Part shown: piece after piece, positions 1 to 9,893 of the stretch
Layout: each line of letters starts with the position of its first letter
Numbering within the stretch: the first letter of the stretch is position 1
Origin: CAZQVN01 sp964596775
GTDB lineage: Bacteria > Eisenbacteria > RBG-16-71-46 > JABDJR01 > JAWXBZ01
Assembly (NCBI GenBank): GCA_964596775.1
Contig: CAZQVN010000007.1
Location: 1 to 64,000, forward strand
Length of the DNA: 64,000 nucleotides
Direction of reading: 5' to 3'
The notes under the pieces: model-generated
Seen by the model: only the letters and a program-made list of their open reading frames with translations
Told to the model about the DNA's origin: nothing
Database searches by the model: none
Translations under genes and position numbers: made by a program

Positions 1-1879
1 CTTCCGAGTAGAGCGCGTCGCGCAGGGCGCGGCGGGCGTTCATCTCCGCCACCGGGTACTCGTGCGTCGTGGCGAACTGCTCGTGGCTCCAGTACTGGCG
101 GCGCTGGATCTCCACGGCCGGGCGGTCCCGGTCCTGGCTGTCGAAGACGAGCGCCTCAGGTTCCGCGGTACGGTTGATGAAGCGGAACGCCTCCTTTTCG
201 TGAGGACGGTACGTGCGGGGATCACCTTCGAGCGCGTAGCCGGTGAGGATCACCAGGTTCGCCGGAACGAGCAGCATCACCAGGTAGAGGAGGACCCGGC
301 GCCGCCACGCTCCGGCGAGCCCCCGCGCCACCGCCCAGCCGCCGAGAAGCGCCAGCGGAAGGTGCACGAGGAGCGCCGGCTTGTCGATGTTGTCGGCCTC
401 GAGCGGAAAGCGCACGAACGCCGCGAAGCCGGTCATGAGGAAGGCCCACAGAAGCGCCCACGCATCGTCGCGGGACACGCGCCCCGCCCGGAAGACCGAG
501 CGGATCCAGATCGCCGCCGGGATCGCCACGCCGATCGAACCGGCTGCGAGCGCCACCAGCTTGATCGGCAGGAAGCCGACCGGAAAGCCGGACGCCCCTT
601 CCTTGCCGTGCGTCACGAGAAGCAGGTAGGGCAGCGACAGGAGGGCGCCGCCGGCTCCGGCGGCGATCACCCGGAGCAGGGCGCCCGTGGACACCCGCTC
701 CGGAAACGGCGCCATGCGATCCCACAGCGCGAGGCACACGGCCGCGCCGCAGACGACCGCCACCGCCGGGATCCCCATCATCGGATGCAGGACCACCGCG
801 CCCCCCGCGGCGATCGTCGCGACGAGAAGCGTCCCCCATCCCCCGCCGAACAGGATCCTCCGCGACATTTCGAGATGAAGAACGAGAACCGGCAGCGCCA
901 GCGACATGGCCGTGCCGACGAGAAACTTGCGGAGGAGAAACGGCTGGTCCATCGACAGCGCGAAGAACGCGAGCGAGCGGGCGATCATCGGCGGCCAGAG
1001 ATTGAAGATGCCCCGGATCTCGTCGAACCCGCGCACCTCGCCGGTGAACGCCGCCGCCATCTTCACCGGCAGGTAGATCCATCCGAGACCGCCCATGGCG
1101 AAGATCACGAGAACGGCCGCGGCGATCGCCTCCCCGCGGTTCCGGCCGAAACCCCGCGACAGGCGGACGAGAAGGACGGCGAACGCGCCGATCGTGGCGA
1201 TGTTCACGAGGGCCATGAGCGTGGGCGTGGCGGCCCCGGACAGGGAGCGCAGCGCGGCCATGCCGGCGTGGTAGAACCACATGTACTGGAGATCGAGGCC
1301 GGAGAAGAAAGGATCGTTCGGCGGCAGTCCGCCGCGGAGGATCTCGCCGACGACGCCGATGTGGAACCGCCCGTCGGCGCGCCAGCGGAGCCACGGGTTG
1401 ACGAGATAGAGCGCGGCAACCAGAACCATTCCCAGCGATGCGAGGAGCAGCGTGCCCCGTCCTTCGGCATCCTGGCGGGAGGGGGCCGCGGCGGAATGCT
1501 GCCCGGGCGCATCGCTCCCCGTTCGGCCGGCCTTCGCCGCGGACTCCCGTCGCGGCACGAGCAGGAGCGCCGCCGCCAGCACCACCGGCGCCCGGACCGC
1601 GGCGGCAAACGACAGCCCGGCGAGCGCCGTGACGATCGTGACCGTCGTGGCCACGACCATCCCGAACGCGAACGGCGCGGCGAACCGGCGGTGAAGCCGG
1701 GAATCACGACCCTCGTCGCCGGGGAGAAGCCGGAGCAGGGCGTATCCCGGCCCCCAGCCGTAGACGACAAGGGCCACGGCCGCGGCGATCGCGTTCAGCG
1801 GATGGAACGTTTCGACCCGGGCCGGCGGAAAGAATCCGAGCCAGGCCAGCCCGGTCAGGACGATCAGGAACGGAATCAA
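1..1879 (-). CDS. Polytopic membrane protein, GT-C glycosyltransferase-like, partial (C-terminus outside window)
   Basis: An open frame on the minus strand with no stop before the left edge. Its translation is strongly hydrophobic: LIPFLIVLTGLAWLGFF, then many membrane segments such as NIATIGAFAVLLVRL and AIAAAVLVIFAMGGLGW. A loop with the motif RADGRFHIGVVGEILRGG followed by LDLQYMWFYH resembles the first extracytoplasmic loop of GT-C-fold sugar transferases or their relatives. The last visible part is soluble, as in mannosyltransferase-like proteins. No ATG is suitable; I choose TTG at 1879, five bases after the glyA stop (a CTG overlaps that stop). The gene is probably co-transcribed with glyA. 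The exact family and substrate cannot be read from sequence alone. Confidence 0.7.
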   Translation of the reverse strand, partial: MIPFLIVLTGLAWLGFFPPARVETFHPLNAIAAAVALVVYGWGPGYALLRLLPGDEGRDSRLHRRFAAPFAFGMVVATTVTIVTALAGLSFAAAVRAPVVLAAALLLVPRRESAAKAGRTGSDAPGQHSAAAPSRQDAEGRGTLLLASLGMVLVAALYLVNPWLRWRADGRFHIGVVGEILRGGLPPNDPFFSGLDLQYMWFYHAGMAALRSLSGAATPTLMALVNIATIGAFAVLLVRLSRGFGRNRGEAIAAAVLVIFAMGGLGWIYLPVKMAAAFTGEVRGFDEIRGIFNLWPPMIARSLAFFALSMDQPFLLRKFLVGTAMSLALPVLVLHLEMSRRILFGGGWGTLLVATIAAGGAVVLHPMMGIPAVAVVCGAAVCLALWDRMAPFPERVSTGALLRVIAAGAGGALLSLPYLLLVTHGKEGASGFPVGFLPIKLVALAAGSIGVAIPAAIWIRSVFRAGRVSRDDAWALLWAFLMTGFAAFVRFPLEADNIDKPALLVHLPLALLGGWAVARGLAGAWRRRVLLYLVMLLVPANLVILTGYALEGDPRTYRPHEKEAFRFINRTAEPEALVFDSQDRDRPAVEIQRRQYWSHEQFATTHEYPVAEMNARRALRDALYSE

Positions 1880-1884
1880 CCGAT

Positions 1885-3132
1885 TCAGGCGTAGAGCGGA
1901 AACGCCCGGCAGAGTTCGAGGACCTTCGCGCGGGTCTTCGTCTGCACGTCCTCGGACCCCTGGGCGTCGAGGACGTCGGCCATCCACTCACCGACCCGGC
2001 GGAATTCCTCCGCACCGAGCCCGCGACTCGTGGCCGCCGGCGTGCCGACGCGGATCCCCGACGTGACGAACGGTTTCTGGGGATCGTTCGGCACCGCGTT
2101 CTTGTTCACGGTCATTCCGGCATGCTCCAGCCACGCTTCCGCCTTCTTCCCCGTGAGTTCCTGCTTCCGGAGATCGATGAGGATCAGGTGCACGTCGGTG
2201 CCGCCGGTCACGAGATCGTAACCGCGGGACAGGAGCACCTCGGCCAGCGCCTGCGCGTTGTCCACGACGTTTTTCTGATACGCCTTGAATTCCGGCTTTG
2301 CCGCTTCGAGGAAGCAGACGGCCTTCGCGGCGATGGCGTGCATCAGCGGGCCGCCCTGCATCCCGGGAAAGTTCGTCTTGTCGATGGCCTGGGCGTGCGC
2401 AGCCTTCGAAAGAATGAATCCGGAACGCGGGCCGCGGAGGGTCTTGTGGGCAGTGGAGGTGACGACGTCGGCGTACGGAACCGGGGAGGGATGAACGCCC
2501 CCGGCCACGAGGCCGGCGAAGTGGGCCATGTCGACGAAGAAGTGCGCCCCCACTTCATCGGCGATTTCCCGGAAGGCCGCGAAATCGAGATGACGGGGAT
2601 ACGCGCTCCACCCCGCCAGCAGCACCTTCGGCTTGTGCTCCCTGGCCATGGACCGGACGTGATCGTAGTCGATCCGCCCGGTGACCTCATCGAGGCCGTA
2701 CTGCACCACGTTGAAGAACCGGCCGCTGAAATTGACGGGGTGTCCGTGCGTCAGGTGACCCCCGTGGGCCAGGCTCATGCCGAGGATCGTGTCCCCCGGG
2801 TTCAGGAGCGAGAAGAACGCGGTCATGTTGGCGGTGGAGCCGGAGTGCGGCTGCACGTTCGCGTGCTCGGCGCCGAACAGGCTCTTCGCCCGCTCGATGG
2901 CCAGCGTTTCCGCCGTGTCCACATGCTCGCAGCCGCCGTAGTAGCGCTTGCCGGGATAGCCTTCCGCGTACTTGTTCGTGAGCACGGACCCGAGCGCCTC
3001 GAGCACCGCCGTGCTCGTGAAGTTTTCCGAGGCGATCAGCTCCAGCGTGTCCTGCTGGCGTCCGCGTTCCGCGGCCAGCACCGCGGCGATTTCGGGATCC
3101 GTTTCCTTGAGGCGGGGCGTATTCCAGTCCAT
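1885..3132 (-). CDS. glyA: Serine hydroxymethyltransferase
   Basis: Cytosolic PLP enzyme that converts serine and tetrahydrofolate to glycine and 5,10-methylene-THF, feeding one-carbon units to purine, thymidylate and methionine synthesis. The 415-residue length is normal. Visible signatures are LELIASENF near residue 30, YPGKRYYGG near 59, LAHGGHLTHG near 121 and the PLP-lysine segment TSTAHKTLRGPR with K230. ATG start at 3132; an AGGAG lies about 12 bases upstream. It follows ilvE by 8 bases. Together with tsaC and the phosphatase upstream it recalls the sua5-ywlE-rpiB-glyA neighbourhood of Firmicutes, here with ilvE in the rpiB position. Confidence 0.97.
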   Translation of the reverse strand: MDWNTPRLKETDPEIAAVLAAERGRQQDTLELIASENFTSTAVLEALGSVLTNKYAEGYPGKRYYGGCEHVDTAETLAIERAKSLFGAEHANVQPHSGSTANMTAFFSLLNPGDTILGMSLAHGGHLTHGHPVNFSGRFFNVVQYGLDEVTGRIDYDHVRSMAREHKPKVLLAGWSAYPRHLDFAAFREIADEVGAHFFVDMAHFAGLVAGGVHPSPVPYADVVTSTAHKTLRGPRSGFILSKAAHAQAIDKTNFPGMQGGPLMHAIAAKAVCFLEAAKPEFKAYQKNVVDNAQALAEVLLSRGYDLVTGGTDVHLILIDLRKQELTGKKAEAWLEHAGMTVNKNAVPNDPQKPFVTSGIRVGTPAATSRGLGAEEFRRVGEWMADVLDAQGSEDVQTKTRAKVLELCRAFPLYA

Positions 3133-3139
3133 CCGGGTA

Positions 3140-4111
3140 TCAGGCTCCTGAGGGCGTGCCCGCAGCCGAGCCGACCCGCATCGGGGTCAGCCAGCGGTGC
3201 CGGTCGGGCACCTCGCCGCGGACGATCGCGAAAAAGGCGTCTTGAAGACTCTTTGTGACCGGACCGCGCTTTCCGGCGCCGATCGTGATGCGGTCCACGG
3301 TCCGGATCGGCGTGATCTCCGCCGCCGTGCCGCAGAAGAAGATTTCGTCGGCCAGGTAGAGCATCTCGCGCGGCACCGGCGATTCGCGCACCGTGAGCCC
3401 GAGATCCTCGGCCAGCGTCATCACCGTGTTCCGGGTAATGCCGGAAAGGATCGACGACGAAAACGGCGGCGTCACCAGCTCTCCCTTCATCACCAGGAAG
3501 ATGTTTTCGCCGCTCCCCTCGCTGACCGTTCCGTTCGTGTTCAGCGCGATCCCCTCTGCGTACCCTTCGGAGACGGCCTCGGCCTTGATGAGCTGGGCGT
3601 TCAGGTAGTTGGCGGTCGACTTGGCCATCGAGGGGATGGTGTTCTGGGCGAGGCGCATCCAGGTGGACACCTTCACGTCGATGCCGTTGGAAAGTCCTTC
3701 ATCGCCGAGATAGGCGCCCCACGTCCACGACGCGATGGCCACGGAGATCGGGCAGCCGATCGGGTTCACGCCGACGTTGCCGTATGCGCGGTAAACGAGC
3801 GGCCGCAGATAGCAGGCGTCGAGGCCGGAGGCCGCAGTGACGTCGTGGCAGGCCTTGAGGAGATCCTCGAGCGAGTACGACGGGTCCATCCGGCAGATCT
3901 TCGCCGAGCCGAGCAGGCGCTCCATGTGCTCCTTCAAACGGAACGCGTGCGGTCCGTCCTTGAGGCCGTACACGCGGATCCCCTCGAACACTCCCGACCC
4001 GTACTGGACGACGTGCGACACGACGTGGATCTGCGCCTTGTCCCAGTCGACGAGTGTGCCGTCCATCCACACTTTCGCCCCGGGTTTGAACTTCGCCGGT
4101 CCCTGTGCCAT
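3140..4111 (-). CDS. ilvE: Branched-chain amino acid aminotransferase
   Basis: Fold-type IV PLP aminotransferase that transfers amino groups between glutamate and the keto acids of valine, leucine and isoleucine. The 323-residue protein matches the family along its length: VVQYGSGVFEGIR near residue 34, the PLP lysine K164 in SMAKSTANYL, the segment EGIALNTNGTVSEGSGENIF, and near the end FFCGTAAEITPIRTVD and GKRGPVTKSLQDAFF. The start is ATG with a clear GGAGGGA ribosome site just upstream. The last dozen residues form a short unconserved tail. It sits between a phosphatase gene and glyA in one transcription unit. Confidence 0.96.
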   Translation of the reverse strand: MAQGPAKFKPGAKVWMDGTLVDWDKAQIHVVSHVVQYGSGVFEGIRVYGLKDGPHAFRLKEHMERLLGSAKICRMDPSYSLEDLLKACHDVTAASGLDACYLRPLVYRAYGNVGVNPIGCPISVAIASWTWGAYLGDEGLSNGIDVKVSTWMRLAQNTIPSMAKSTANYLNAQLIKAEAVSEGYAEGIALNTNGTVSEGSGENIFLVMKGELVTPPFSSSILSGITRNTVMTLAEDLGLTVRESPVPREMLYLADEIFFCGTAAEITPIRTVDRITIGAGKRGPVTKSLQDAFFAIVRGEVPDRHRWLTPMRVGSAAGTPSGA

Positions 4112-4133
4112 GCGTCCCTCCAGGAAAGTGTGA

Positions 4134-4625
4134 TCAGGCGTTCTTGCCCAGGGCGGCGATGGCGGATTCCACCTTCGGCATCATCCTGGTGATGTAATCG
4201 TGCAGTTCGGCGAACGTCGAGCGGTACACGTCGAGATCCTGGCCGATCGGATCCATGACGCCTTCGCGCTCGCCCTGAGCGTATTCGGAAAATAGAAACG
4301 TCCGGTCGCGGGCGCCCGGATCGTGACGGAGGATCGCGAGGCGATGGTGCTCCTCCATCACCAGGATCAGGTCGGACGTTTCCACCCGCTCCGCGGTCAG
4401 CATGGAGGCCCGGTGCCCGGAGATGTCGATCCCCTTTTCGCGGCAGGCGGTGACGGAATGCGGTGACGCCGGCTGTCCGACCGGCGCGGCGATCCCCGCG
4501 GACGATACGGTGGCGAACTCCGCGGCGCGGGGAGACAGCAGGGATCGCAGGATCCCCTCGGCGATGGGGCTCCGGCAGATGTTTCCGGTGCAGACACAGG
4601 TGATCTGGAAGAGGCCGTCTTTCAC
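4134..4625 (-). CDS. Low-molecular-weight protein tyrosine phosphatase family protein
   Basis: Cytosolic phosphatase of the LMW-PTP fold, 163 residues. The P-loop CTGNICRSP has the nucleophile C12 and R18 of C-X5-R; the general-acid loop DPIGQDLDVYR lies near residue 124. In YwlE the protein-arginine phosphatase preference depends on a threonine in the loop, while tyrosine phosphatases carry isoleucine; here it is I16, so tyrosine-type specificity is more likely (inference from family knowledge). GTG start at 4625 with only a weak ribosome site. It lies 9 bases after tsaC, the same pairing as ywlC-ywlE in Bacillus. Confidence 0.9.
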   Translation of the reverse strand: MKDGLFQITCVCTGNICRSPIAEGILRSLLSPRAAEFATVSSAGIAAPVGQPASPHSVTACREKGIDISGHRASMLTAERVETSDLILVMEEHHRLAILRHDPGARDRTFLFSEYAQGEREGVMDPIGQDLDVYRSTFAELHDYITRMMPKVESAIAALGKNA

Positions 4626-4634
4626 GTGTCGATT

Positions 4635-5288
4635 CTAGGAGTTGCGGGAGGGCGGGTCAAGGAAACCGAGCTTTTCCACGCTGACCGCCCCCGGCCGGAT
4701 CAGTATCGGGCGTTCGCCGCGGCAGTCGACCATCGTGGACACCGGGCTTGCGGCGAGCGGCGTCGTGCTGTCCAGGACCGCCGCCAGTCCATTCTCCCCC
4801 GTTCCGAACAGCGCGATGGCCTCTCCCCCGGTCCTGGCCGGAGCTTCCATCGTCCGGTTGGCGCTCGTGGACGCCAGGAGACCGGCCGTCTCCCGGACCA
4901 GGGCCTTCGTCAGCGCCTGATCGGGGCAGCGCAGCGCGATGGACCCGTCCATGGCCCGGCCGGGCGCATCGGGCCTGGCGTTGAATATCAACGTGAGAGG
5001 ACCGGGCCAAAGCGTTGACATGTATTCGATTGCGTATCTCTGGACCGAGTGGACGAGGCGTTCGATCCGGCCCGGTTCGTCGATGAGGCAGAGGAACGGA
5101 CGGTCGGGGGTGCGCCCCTTGATGGCCGCGAGTCTGCGGATCGCGTCCGGGTGATGGGCGGCGGCGGCGAGTCCGTAGACCGTGTCGGACGGGTGCGCGA
5201 TGACGCCCCCGTTTCGGAGGATCGCGCCGATTTCGGCGATGAGAGCGGGATCGGGTGTGTCGGTGTCGACGAGTCGGGGGCTGGTCAC
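4635..5288 (-). CDS. tsaC: L-threonylcarbamoyladenylate synthase (Sua5/YrdC family)
   Basis: Makes threonylcarbamoyl-AMP from threonine, bicarbonate and ATP, the first step of the t6A modification at position 37 of ANN-decoding tRNAs. The 217-residue protein is the short YrdC form without the C-terminal Sua5 domain. Seen: GGVIAHPSDTVYGLAA near residue 27, KGRTPDRPFLCLI near 57, WPGPLTLIF near 94, LLASTSANRT near 137 and the closing RPGAVS. GTG start at 5288 with no Shine-Dalgarno sequence; a TATCAT hexamer ends 7 bases before it, so the transcript may be leaderless. First gene of the tsaC-phosphatase-ilvE-glyA unit. Confidence 0.93.
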   Translation of the reverse strand: MTSPRLVDTDTPDPALIAEIGAILRNGGVIAHPSDTVYGLAAAAHHPDAIRRLAAIKGRTPDRPFLCLIDEPGRIERLVHSVQRYAIEYMSTLWPGPLTLIFNARPDAPGRAMDGSIALRCPDQALTKALVRETAGLLASTSANRTMEAPARTGGEAIALFGTGENGLAAVLDSTTPLAASPVSTMVDCRGERPILIRPGAVSVEKLGFLDPPSRNS

Positions 5289-5295
5289 GCGGGAG

Positions 5296-5301
5296 ATGAT
5301 A
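5296..5301 (-). promoter_or_regulatory. Candidate -10 box for tsaC (leaderless start)
   Basis: The minus strand reads TATCAT, five of six matches to the sigma70 -10 consensus, ending seven bases before the tsaC GTG. No ribosome-binding site intervenes and no convincing -35 is visible. If used, transcription would begin at or next to the start codon. Confidence 0.35.
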
Positions 5302-5375
5302 GCGTGGATGGGGGTGGTGTGGATAGTCGCGCCTGTCGGATCACGTGCTTCTGGCGGTCCGGACCCGGTCCTCCC

Positions 5376-6653
5376 TCACTGCCCTCCGCGGATCGCCCGG
5401 TGCCCGATGTCCTTCCGGTACTGCATTCCGCGGAACTTGATCTTCGCCGCGGCGCTGTAGGCTTTCTCGATCGCCTCGCCGAGCGTGGGCGCGATCATCG
5501 TCACATTGAGAACCCGGCCGCCGGCGGTGACCAGGCGCCCGTCGCTGATTCCGGTGCCGGCGTGGAACACCACGGCGCCCGCCTTTTCGGCCTCTTCCAC
5601 TCCGGTGATGTCGAATCCGGTTTCGTACGGCCCGGGGTAACCTCCCGACGCCAGGACGATCGTGACCGCGCTCCCCGATTTCCAGGCGAGCGGCGCCGCG
5701 GGCAGCGTGCCGGTGGCCGCGCTGTGGAGCAGGTCGAAGAGGTCGGTGTCGAGAAGCGGCAGGAGCGCCTGCGCTTCCGGGTCGCCGAAACGGCAGTTGA
5801 ACTCCACGACCTGCGGGCCGGACGGGCTGATCATCAGGCCGACGAACAGCAGCCCCACGTACGGATTGCCCTCCGCGATCATCCCGTTCAGGGCCGGCGT
5901 CACGATCCGCTCGTTGATTTCCGACAGGAGCTTCTTCGAGATGAGACTCGCCGGCGCGTAGGCGCCCATGCCGCCGGTGTTCGGGCCGCGGTCGTTGTCG
6001 AACGCCCGCTTGTGATCCTGCGCCGCGATGAACGGCACGTGGTTCCGGCCGTCGGACACGACGAACAGGCTCGCCTCTTCGCCGGGAAGGTACTCCTCGA
6101 TGACCATGCGGCTGCCGGCTTCGCCGAACGCCTTTTCGTTCATCGCCCGCTCCACGGCTTCGTGCGCTTCGGCGCGGGTCATGGCCACGGTGACCCCCTT
6201 GCCGGACGCCAGGCCGTCGGCCTTGAGGACCAGCGGCGGGGCCGTCCTGTCCACGATGCGATGCGCCGCGTCCGCGGAATCCACGATGTCGAACGACGCC
6301 GTGGGAATCCCGTGACGGGCCATGAACTCCTTGGAGAACCCCTTGCTGCCCTCCAGCCGCGCCGCGCTTTTCGACGGCCCGAAGATCGCGAATCCCGCCT
6401 CGCGGAACCGGTCGGCGAGACCGTCGGCGAGCGGGCTCTCGGGGCCGACCACCGTCAGGTCGATTCCGTGATCGCGCGCCGCCTTGAGCAGCGCCTCCGC
6501 GTCGTTGGAGCGGACCTCCGGCAGGTTCGTGCCCACCGATGCCGTCCCCGGATTGCCCGGGGCGATGTACACCCCGGTGACCTTCGGACTCCGCTTCAGC
6601 GCCCAGGCCAGGGCGTGCTCGCGCCCGCCGGCCCCCACCACCAGAACCTTCAT
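5376..6653 (-). CDS. purD: Phosphoribosylamine-glycine ligase (GAR synthetase)
   Basis: ATP-grasp enzyme of de novo purine synthesis that joins glycine to phosphoribosylamine. The 425 residues cover the N-terminal GGREHALAWAL, the PGNPGTA segment, the GPESPLADGLAD motif near residue 75, FGPSKSAARLEGSK, the ATP-grasp core VLKADGLASGKGVTV, the AQDHKRAFDNDRGPNTGGMGAY segment and the late EFNCRFGDPEAQ metal-binding region. ATG at 6653 preceded by GAAGGGTGA. It follows gatB by 16 bases and is the last gene of the rplM-purD run; the 87-base gap after it carries the next gene's start signals. Confidence 0.97.
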   Translation of the reverse strand: MKVLVVGAGGREHALAWALKRSPKVTGVYIAPGNPGTASVGTNLPEVRSNDAEALLKAARDHGIDLTVVGPESPLADGLADRFREAGFAIFGPSKSAARLEGSKGFSKEFMARHGIPTASFDIVDSADAAHRIVDRTAPPLVLKADGLASGKGVTVAMTRAEAHEAVERAMNEKAFGEAGSRMVIEEYLPGEEASLFVVSDGRNHVPFIAAQDHKRAFDNDRGPNTGGMGAYAPASLISKKLLSEINERIVTPALNGMIAEGNPYVGLLFVGLMISPSGPQVVEFNCRFGDPEAQALLPLLDTDLFDLLHSAATGTLPAAPLAWKSGSAVTIVLASGGYPGPYETGFDITGVEEAEKAGAVVFHAGTGISDGRLVTAGGRVLNVTMIAPTLGEAIEKAYSAAAKIKFRGMQYRKDIGHRAIRGGQ

Positions 6654-6669
6654 GTCGTCACCCTTCCGT

Positions 6670-8085
<1,416 letters not shown>

Positions 8086-8099
8086 GGTGCACCTCCCGG

Positions 8100-8118
8100 C
8101 CCGGCGTCTTTCGCCGGG
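8100..8118 (-). promoter_or_regulatory. Stem-loop upstream of gatB
   Basis: A 7-base-pair GC-only stem (CCCGGCG / CGCCGGG) with the loop TCTTT on the plus strand (AAAGA in the transcript). It lies just upstream of the gatB ribosome site in the only gap over 100 bases between the gat genes. There is no U-tract, so it is not a classical terminator. It may be an RNA-stability or attenuation element. Confidence 0.4.
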
Positions 8119-8190
8119 GTAGGGAGCCCACGCGGCAACCAGGGGCGTCCGTTGCGTGCGTCCGGCTGCGCGTCGCCATCGGTCGCCCCG

Positions 8191-9609
8191 TCACGACTCC
8201 ACCTCGAACCGGTGCGCGGCGGCGAGCAGGGCCGGCTCGTTGAAATCGTCGGCGATCAGCTGGATGCCGAGCGGCAACCCGGCGGGCGTTTTGCCGGCGG
8301 GCACGGAAATCGCCGGGGCCCCGATCAGGTTCGCGAACACCGTGAACACGTCGGCCAGGTACATCGCCAGCGGATCGTCGGCCTTCTCCCCCACCTTGAA
8401 CGCTTCCGTGGGCGTCGTGGGGATGAGCAGCAGCGACGCCTTCCGAAAGATCTCCCGGAACCGGCGCTTGAGCGCCGCGCGGGCTTTCATCGCCCGGCCG
8501 TAGTAGGCGTCGTAGTAGCCGGAGCTGAGGGCAAACGTGCCGAGCATGATCCGCCGCTTCACTTCGGTGCCGAAGCCGTGGTCGCGGGTCTTCGCGTAGA
8601 GGCCGGCCAGGTCGCGCGCCGGTTCCCGCGCGCCGTAACGCACGCCGTCATAGCGGGCGAGATTGGACGACGCCTCGGCGGTGCAGACCAGGTAGTAGGC
8701 GGCGATCGCCGCGTCGAGATCGGGAAAGTCGACCGTTTCGATCCGCGCGCCGAGCTTTTCGAACCGCGCCGCGGCCTCCCGGGTGACCCGGGCCACTTCC
8801 GGCGCGATCCCCGGGCGCGACAGGACCTCCTCGGGAAACGCGATGACCGTGCCGTGAAGCGGCGCTTCGAGGTTGACCGGCGCCGGCGCCTCCGGATGGC
8901 TGGTGGAGTCGCGCGGGTCCGGCCCGGCGATCACCTCGTAGAGCCGGGTGACGTCCTCGACCGACCGGCCGAACGGGCCGATCTGGTCCAGCGACGACGC
9001 GAAGGCCACAAGGCCGTAGCGCGACACCCGCCCGTACGTGGGCTTCATCGCGACCACACCGCAGAAAGCGCCCGGCTGGCGGACCGATCCACCGGTGTCG
9101 GAGCCGAGCGACCCCGCCACCATTCCGGCGGCCACCGCGGCCGCCGATCCGCCGGACGAGCCGCCGGCCACCCGCGTCGTGTCGTGCGGGTTCCGTGTCG
9201 TCTGGAACGCGGAGTTTTCCGTGGACGAGCCCATGGCGAACTCGTCGAGGTTCGTCTTGCCGACGATCACGGCGCCGGCCGCCTCGAGCCGTTCCACGAC
9301 CGCGGCGTCGTACGGCGGGCGATACCCCTTGAGGATCTTCGAGGCGCAGGTGCACTCCGCGTCCTTCACGCAGATGTTGTCCTTCAGCGCGACCGGCACG
9401 CCGGCGAGCGGGCCGGCCGTGCCGCCGCCGGCCAGGGCGTCGTCGACACGGCGCGCCGAAGCGCGGGCCCGGTCGGAGTGCACGGACAGGAAGGCCCTGA
9501 TTCCGTCGTCGGCTTCGGCGATCTTTTCCAGGGACGCTTCGACGGCCTCGACCGCGGAGATCTCCCGGGCGGCCACCCTGCGGGCCGTCTCGACCACTCC
9601 TCCGCTCAC
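8191..9609 (-). CDS. gatA: Aspartyl/glutamyl-tRNA amidotransferase subunit A
   Basis: Glutaminase subunit of GatCAB, of the amidase-signature family. The catalytic triad is visible: K76 in VALKDNICVKD, the cis-serine S151 in AGGSSGGSAAAVAAG and the nucleophile S175 in LGSDTGGSVRQPG, each three residues before the well-studied Gram-positive numbering. Length 472 is typical. GTG start at 9609 overlaps the gatC stop by four bases (GTGA), which suggests translational coupling and equal subunit supply. Confidence 0.97.
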   Translation of the reverse strand: MSGGVVETARRVAAREISAVEAVEASLEKIAEADDGIRAFLSVHSDRARASARRVDDALAGGGTAGPLAGVPVALKDNICVKDAECTCASKILKGYRPPYDAAVVERLEAAGAVIVGKTNLDEFAMGSSTENSAFQTTRNPHDTTRVAGGSSGGSAAAVAAGMVAGSLGSDTGGSVRQPGAFCGVVAMKPTYGRVSRYGLVAFASSLDQIGPFGRSVEDVTRLYEVIAGPDPRDSTSHPEAPAPVNLEAPLHGTVIAFPEEVLSRPGIAPEVARVTREAAARFEKLGARIETVDFPDLDAAIAAYYLVCTAEASSNLARYDGVRYGAREPARDLAGLYAKTRDHGFGTEVKRRIMLGTFALSSGYYDAYYGRAMKARAALKRRFREIFRKASLLLIPTTPTEAFKVGEKADDPLAMYLADVFTVFANLIGAPAISVPAGKTPAGLPLGIQLIADDFNEPALLAAAHRFEVES

Positions 9610-9893
9610 GCGTCCTCCCGGTCGATCACGGGGGGAACGCGGAAGAAGGCTTCGTCGTGATCCGCGGAGGCGCGCAGCGCCTCCGCGACGGGAAGAGAGG
9701 GGATGACGACATCCTCGCGGAAGGGGGTGGGTGCTTCGTCCCGCTCCTCATCCGCTGCGGGCAATGCCTCGATCTTCTTCACGTAGTCGAGCATGGCGCC
9801 GAGGTCGCCGGTGAGGCGCGCGATTTCCGCTTCGGTCAGTTCGAGGCGCGCCAGCCCGGCGATCCTTTCCACGTCGGATCTAGAAATCGACAT
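9606..9893 (-). CDS. gatC: Aspartyl/glutamyl-tRNA amidotransferase subunit C
   Basis: Small 95-residue subunit that wraps around GatA and GatB and stabilises GatCAB. Typical features are the start ISRSDVERIAGLARLELTE, the middle LGAMLDYVKKIEAL and the C-terminal LRASADHDEAFFRVPPVI. ATG at 9893 preceded by an excellent GGAGGAATCGG ribosome site that lies inside the pcrA 3' end; the coding regions overlap by 14 bases. The order gatC-gatA-gatB is the common bacterial one. Confidence 0.96.
   Translation of the reverse strand: MSISRSDVERIAGLARLELTEAEIARLTGDLGAMLDYVKKIEALPAADEERDEAPTPFREDVVIPSLPVAEALRASADHDEAFFRVPPVIDREDA

Noticed and set aside
62..1894. A 610-codon open frame on the plus strand
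   Set aside because: Its product is dominated by Arg, Glu, His and Gly with no domain, and it is exactly antisense to the hydrophobic membrane protein; in GC-rich DNA such mirror frames are common.
8191..9893. gatA as a general amidase
   Set aside because: Coupling with gatC and gatB and the GatA-type spacing of K76, S151 and S175 fit the tRNA amidotransferase.
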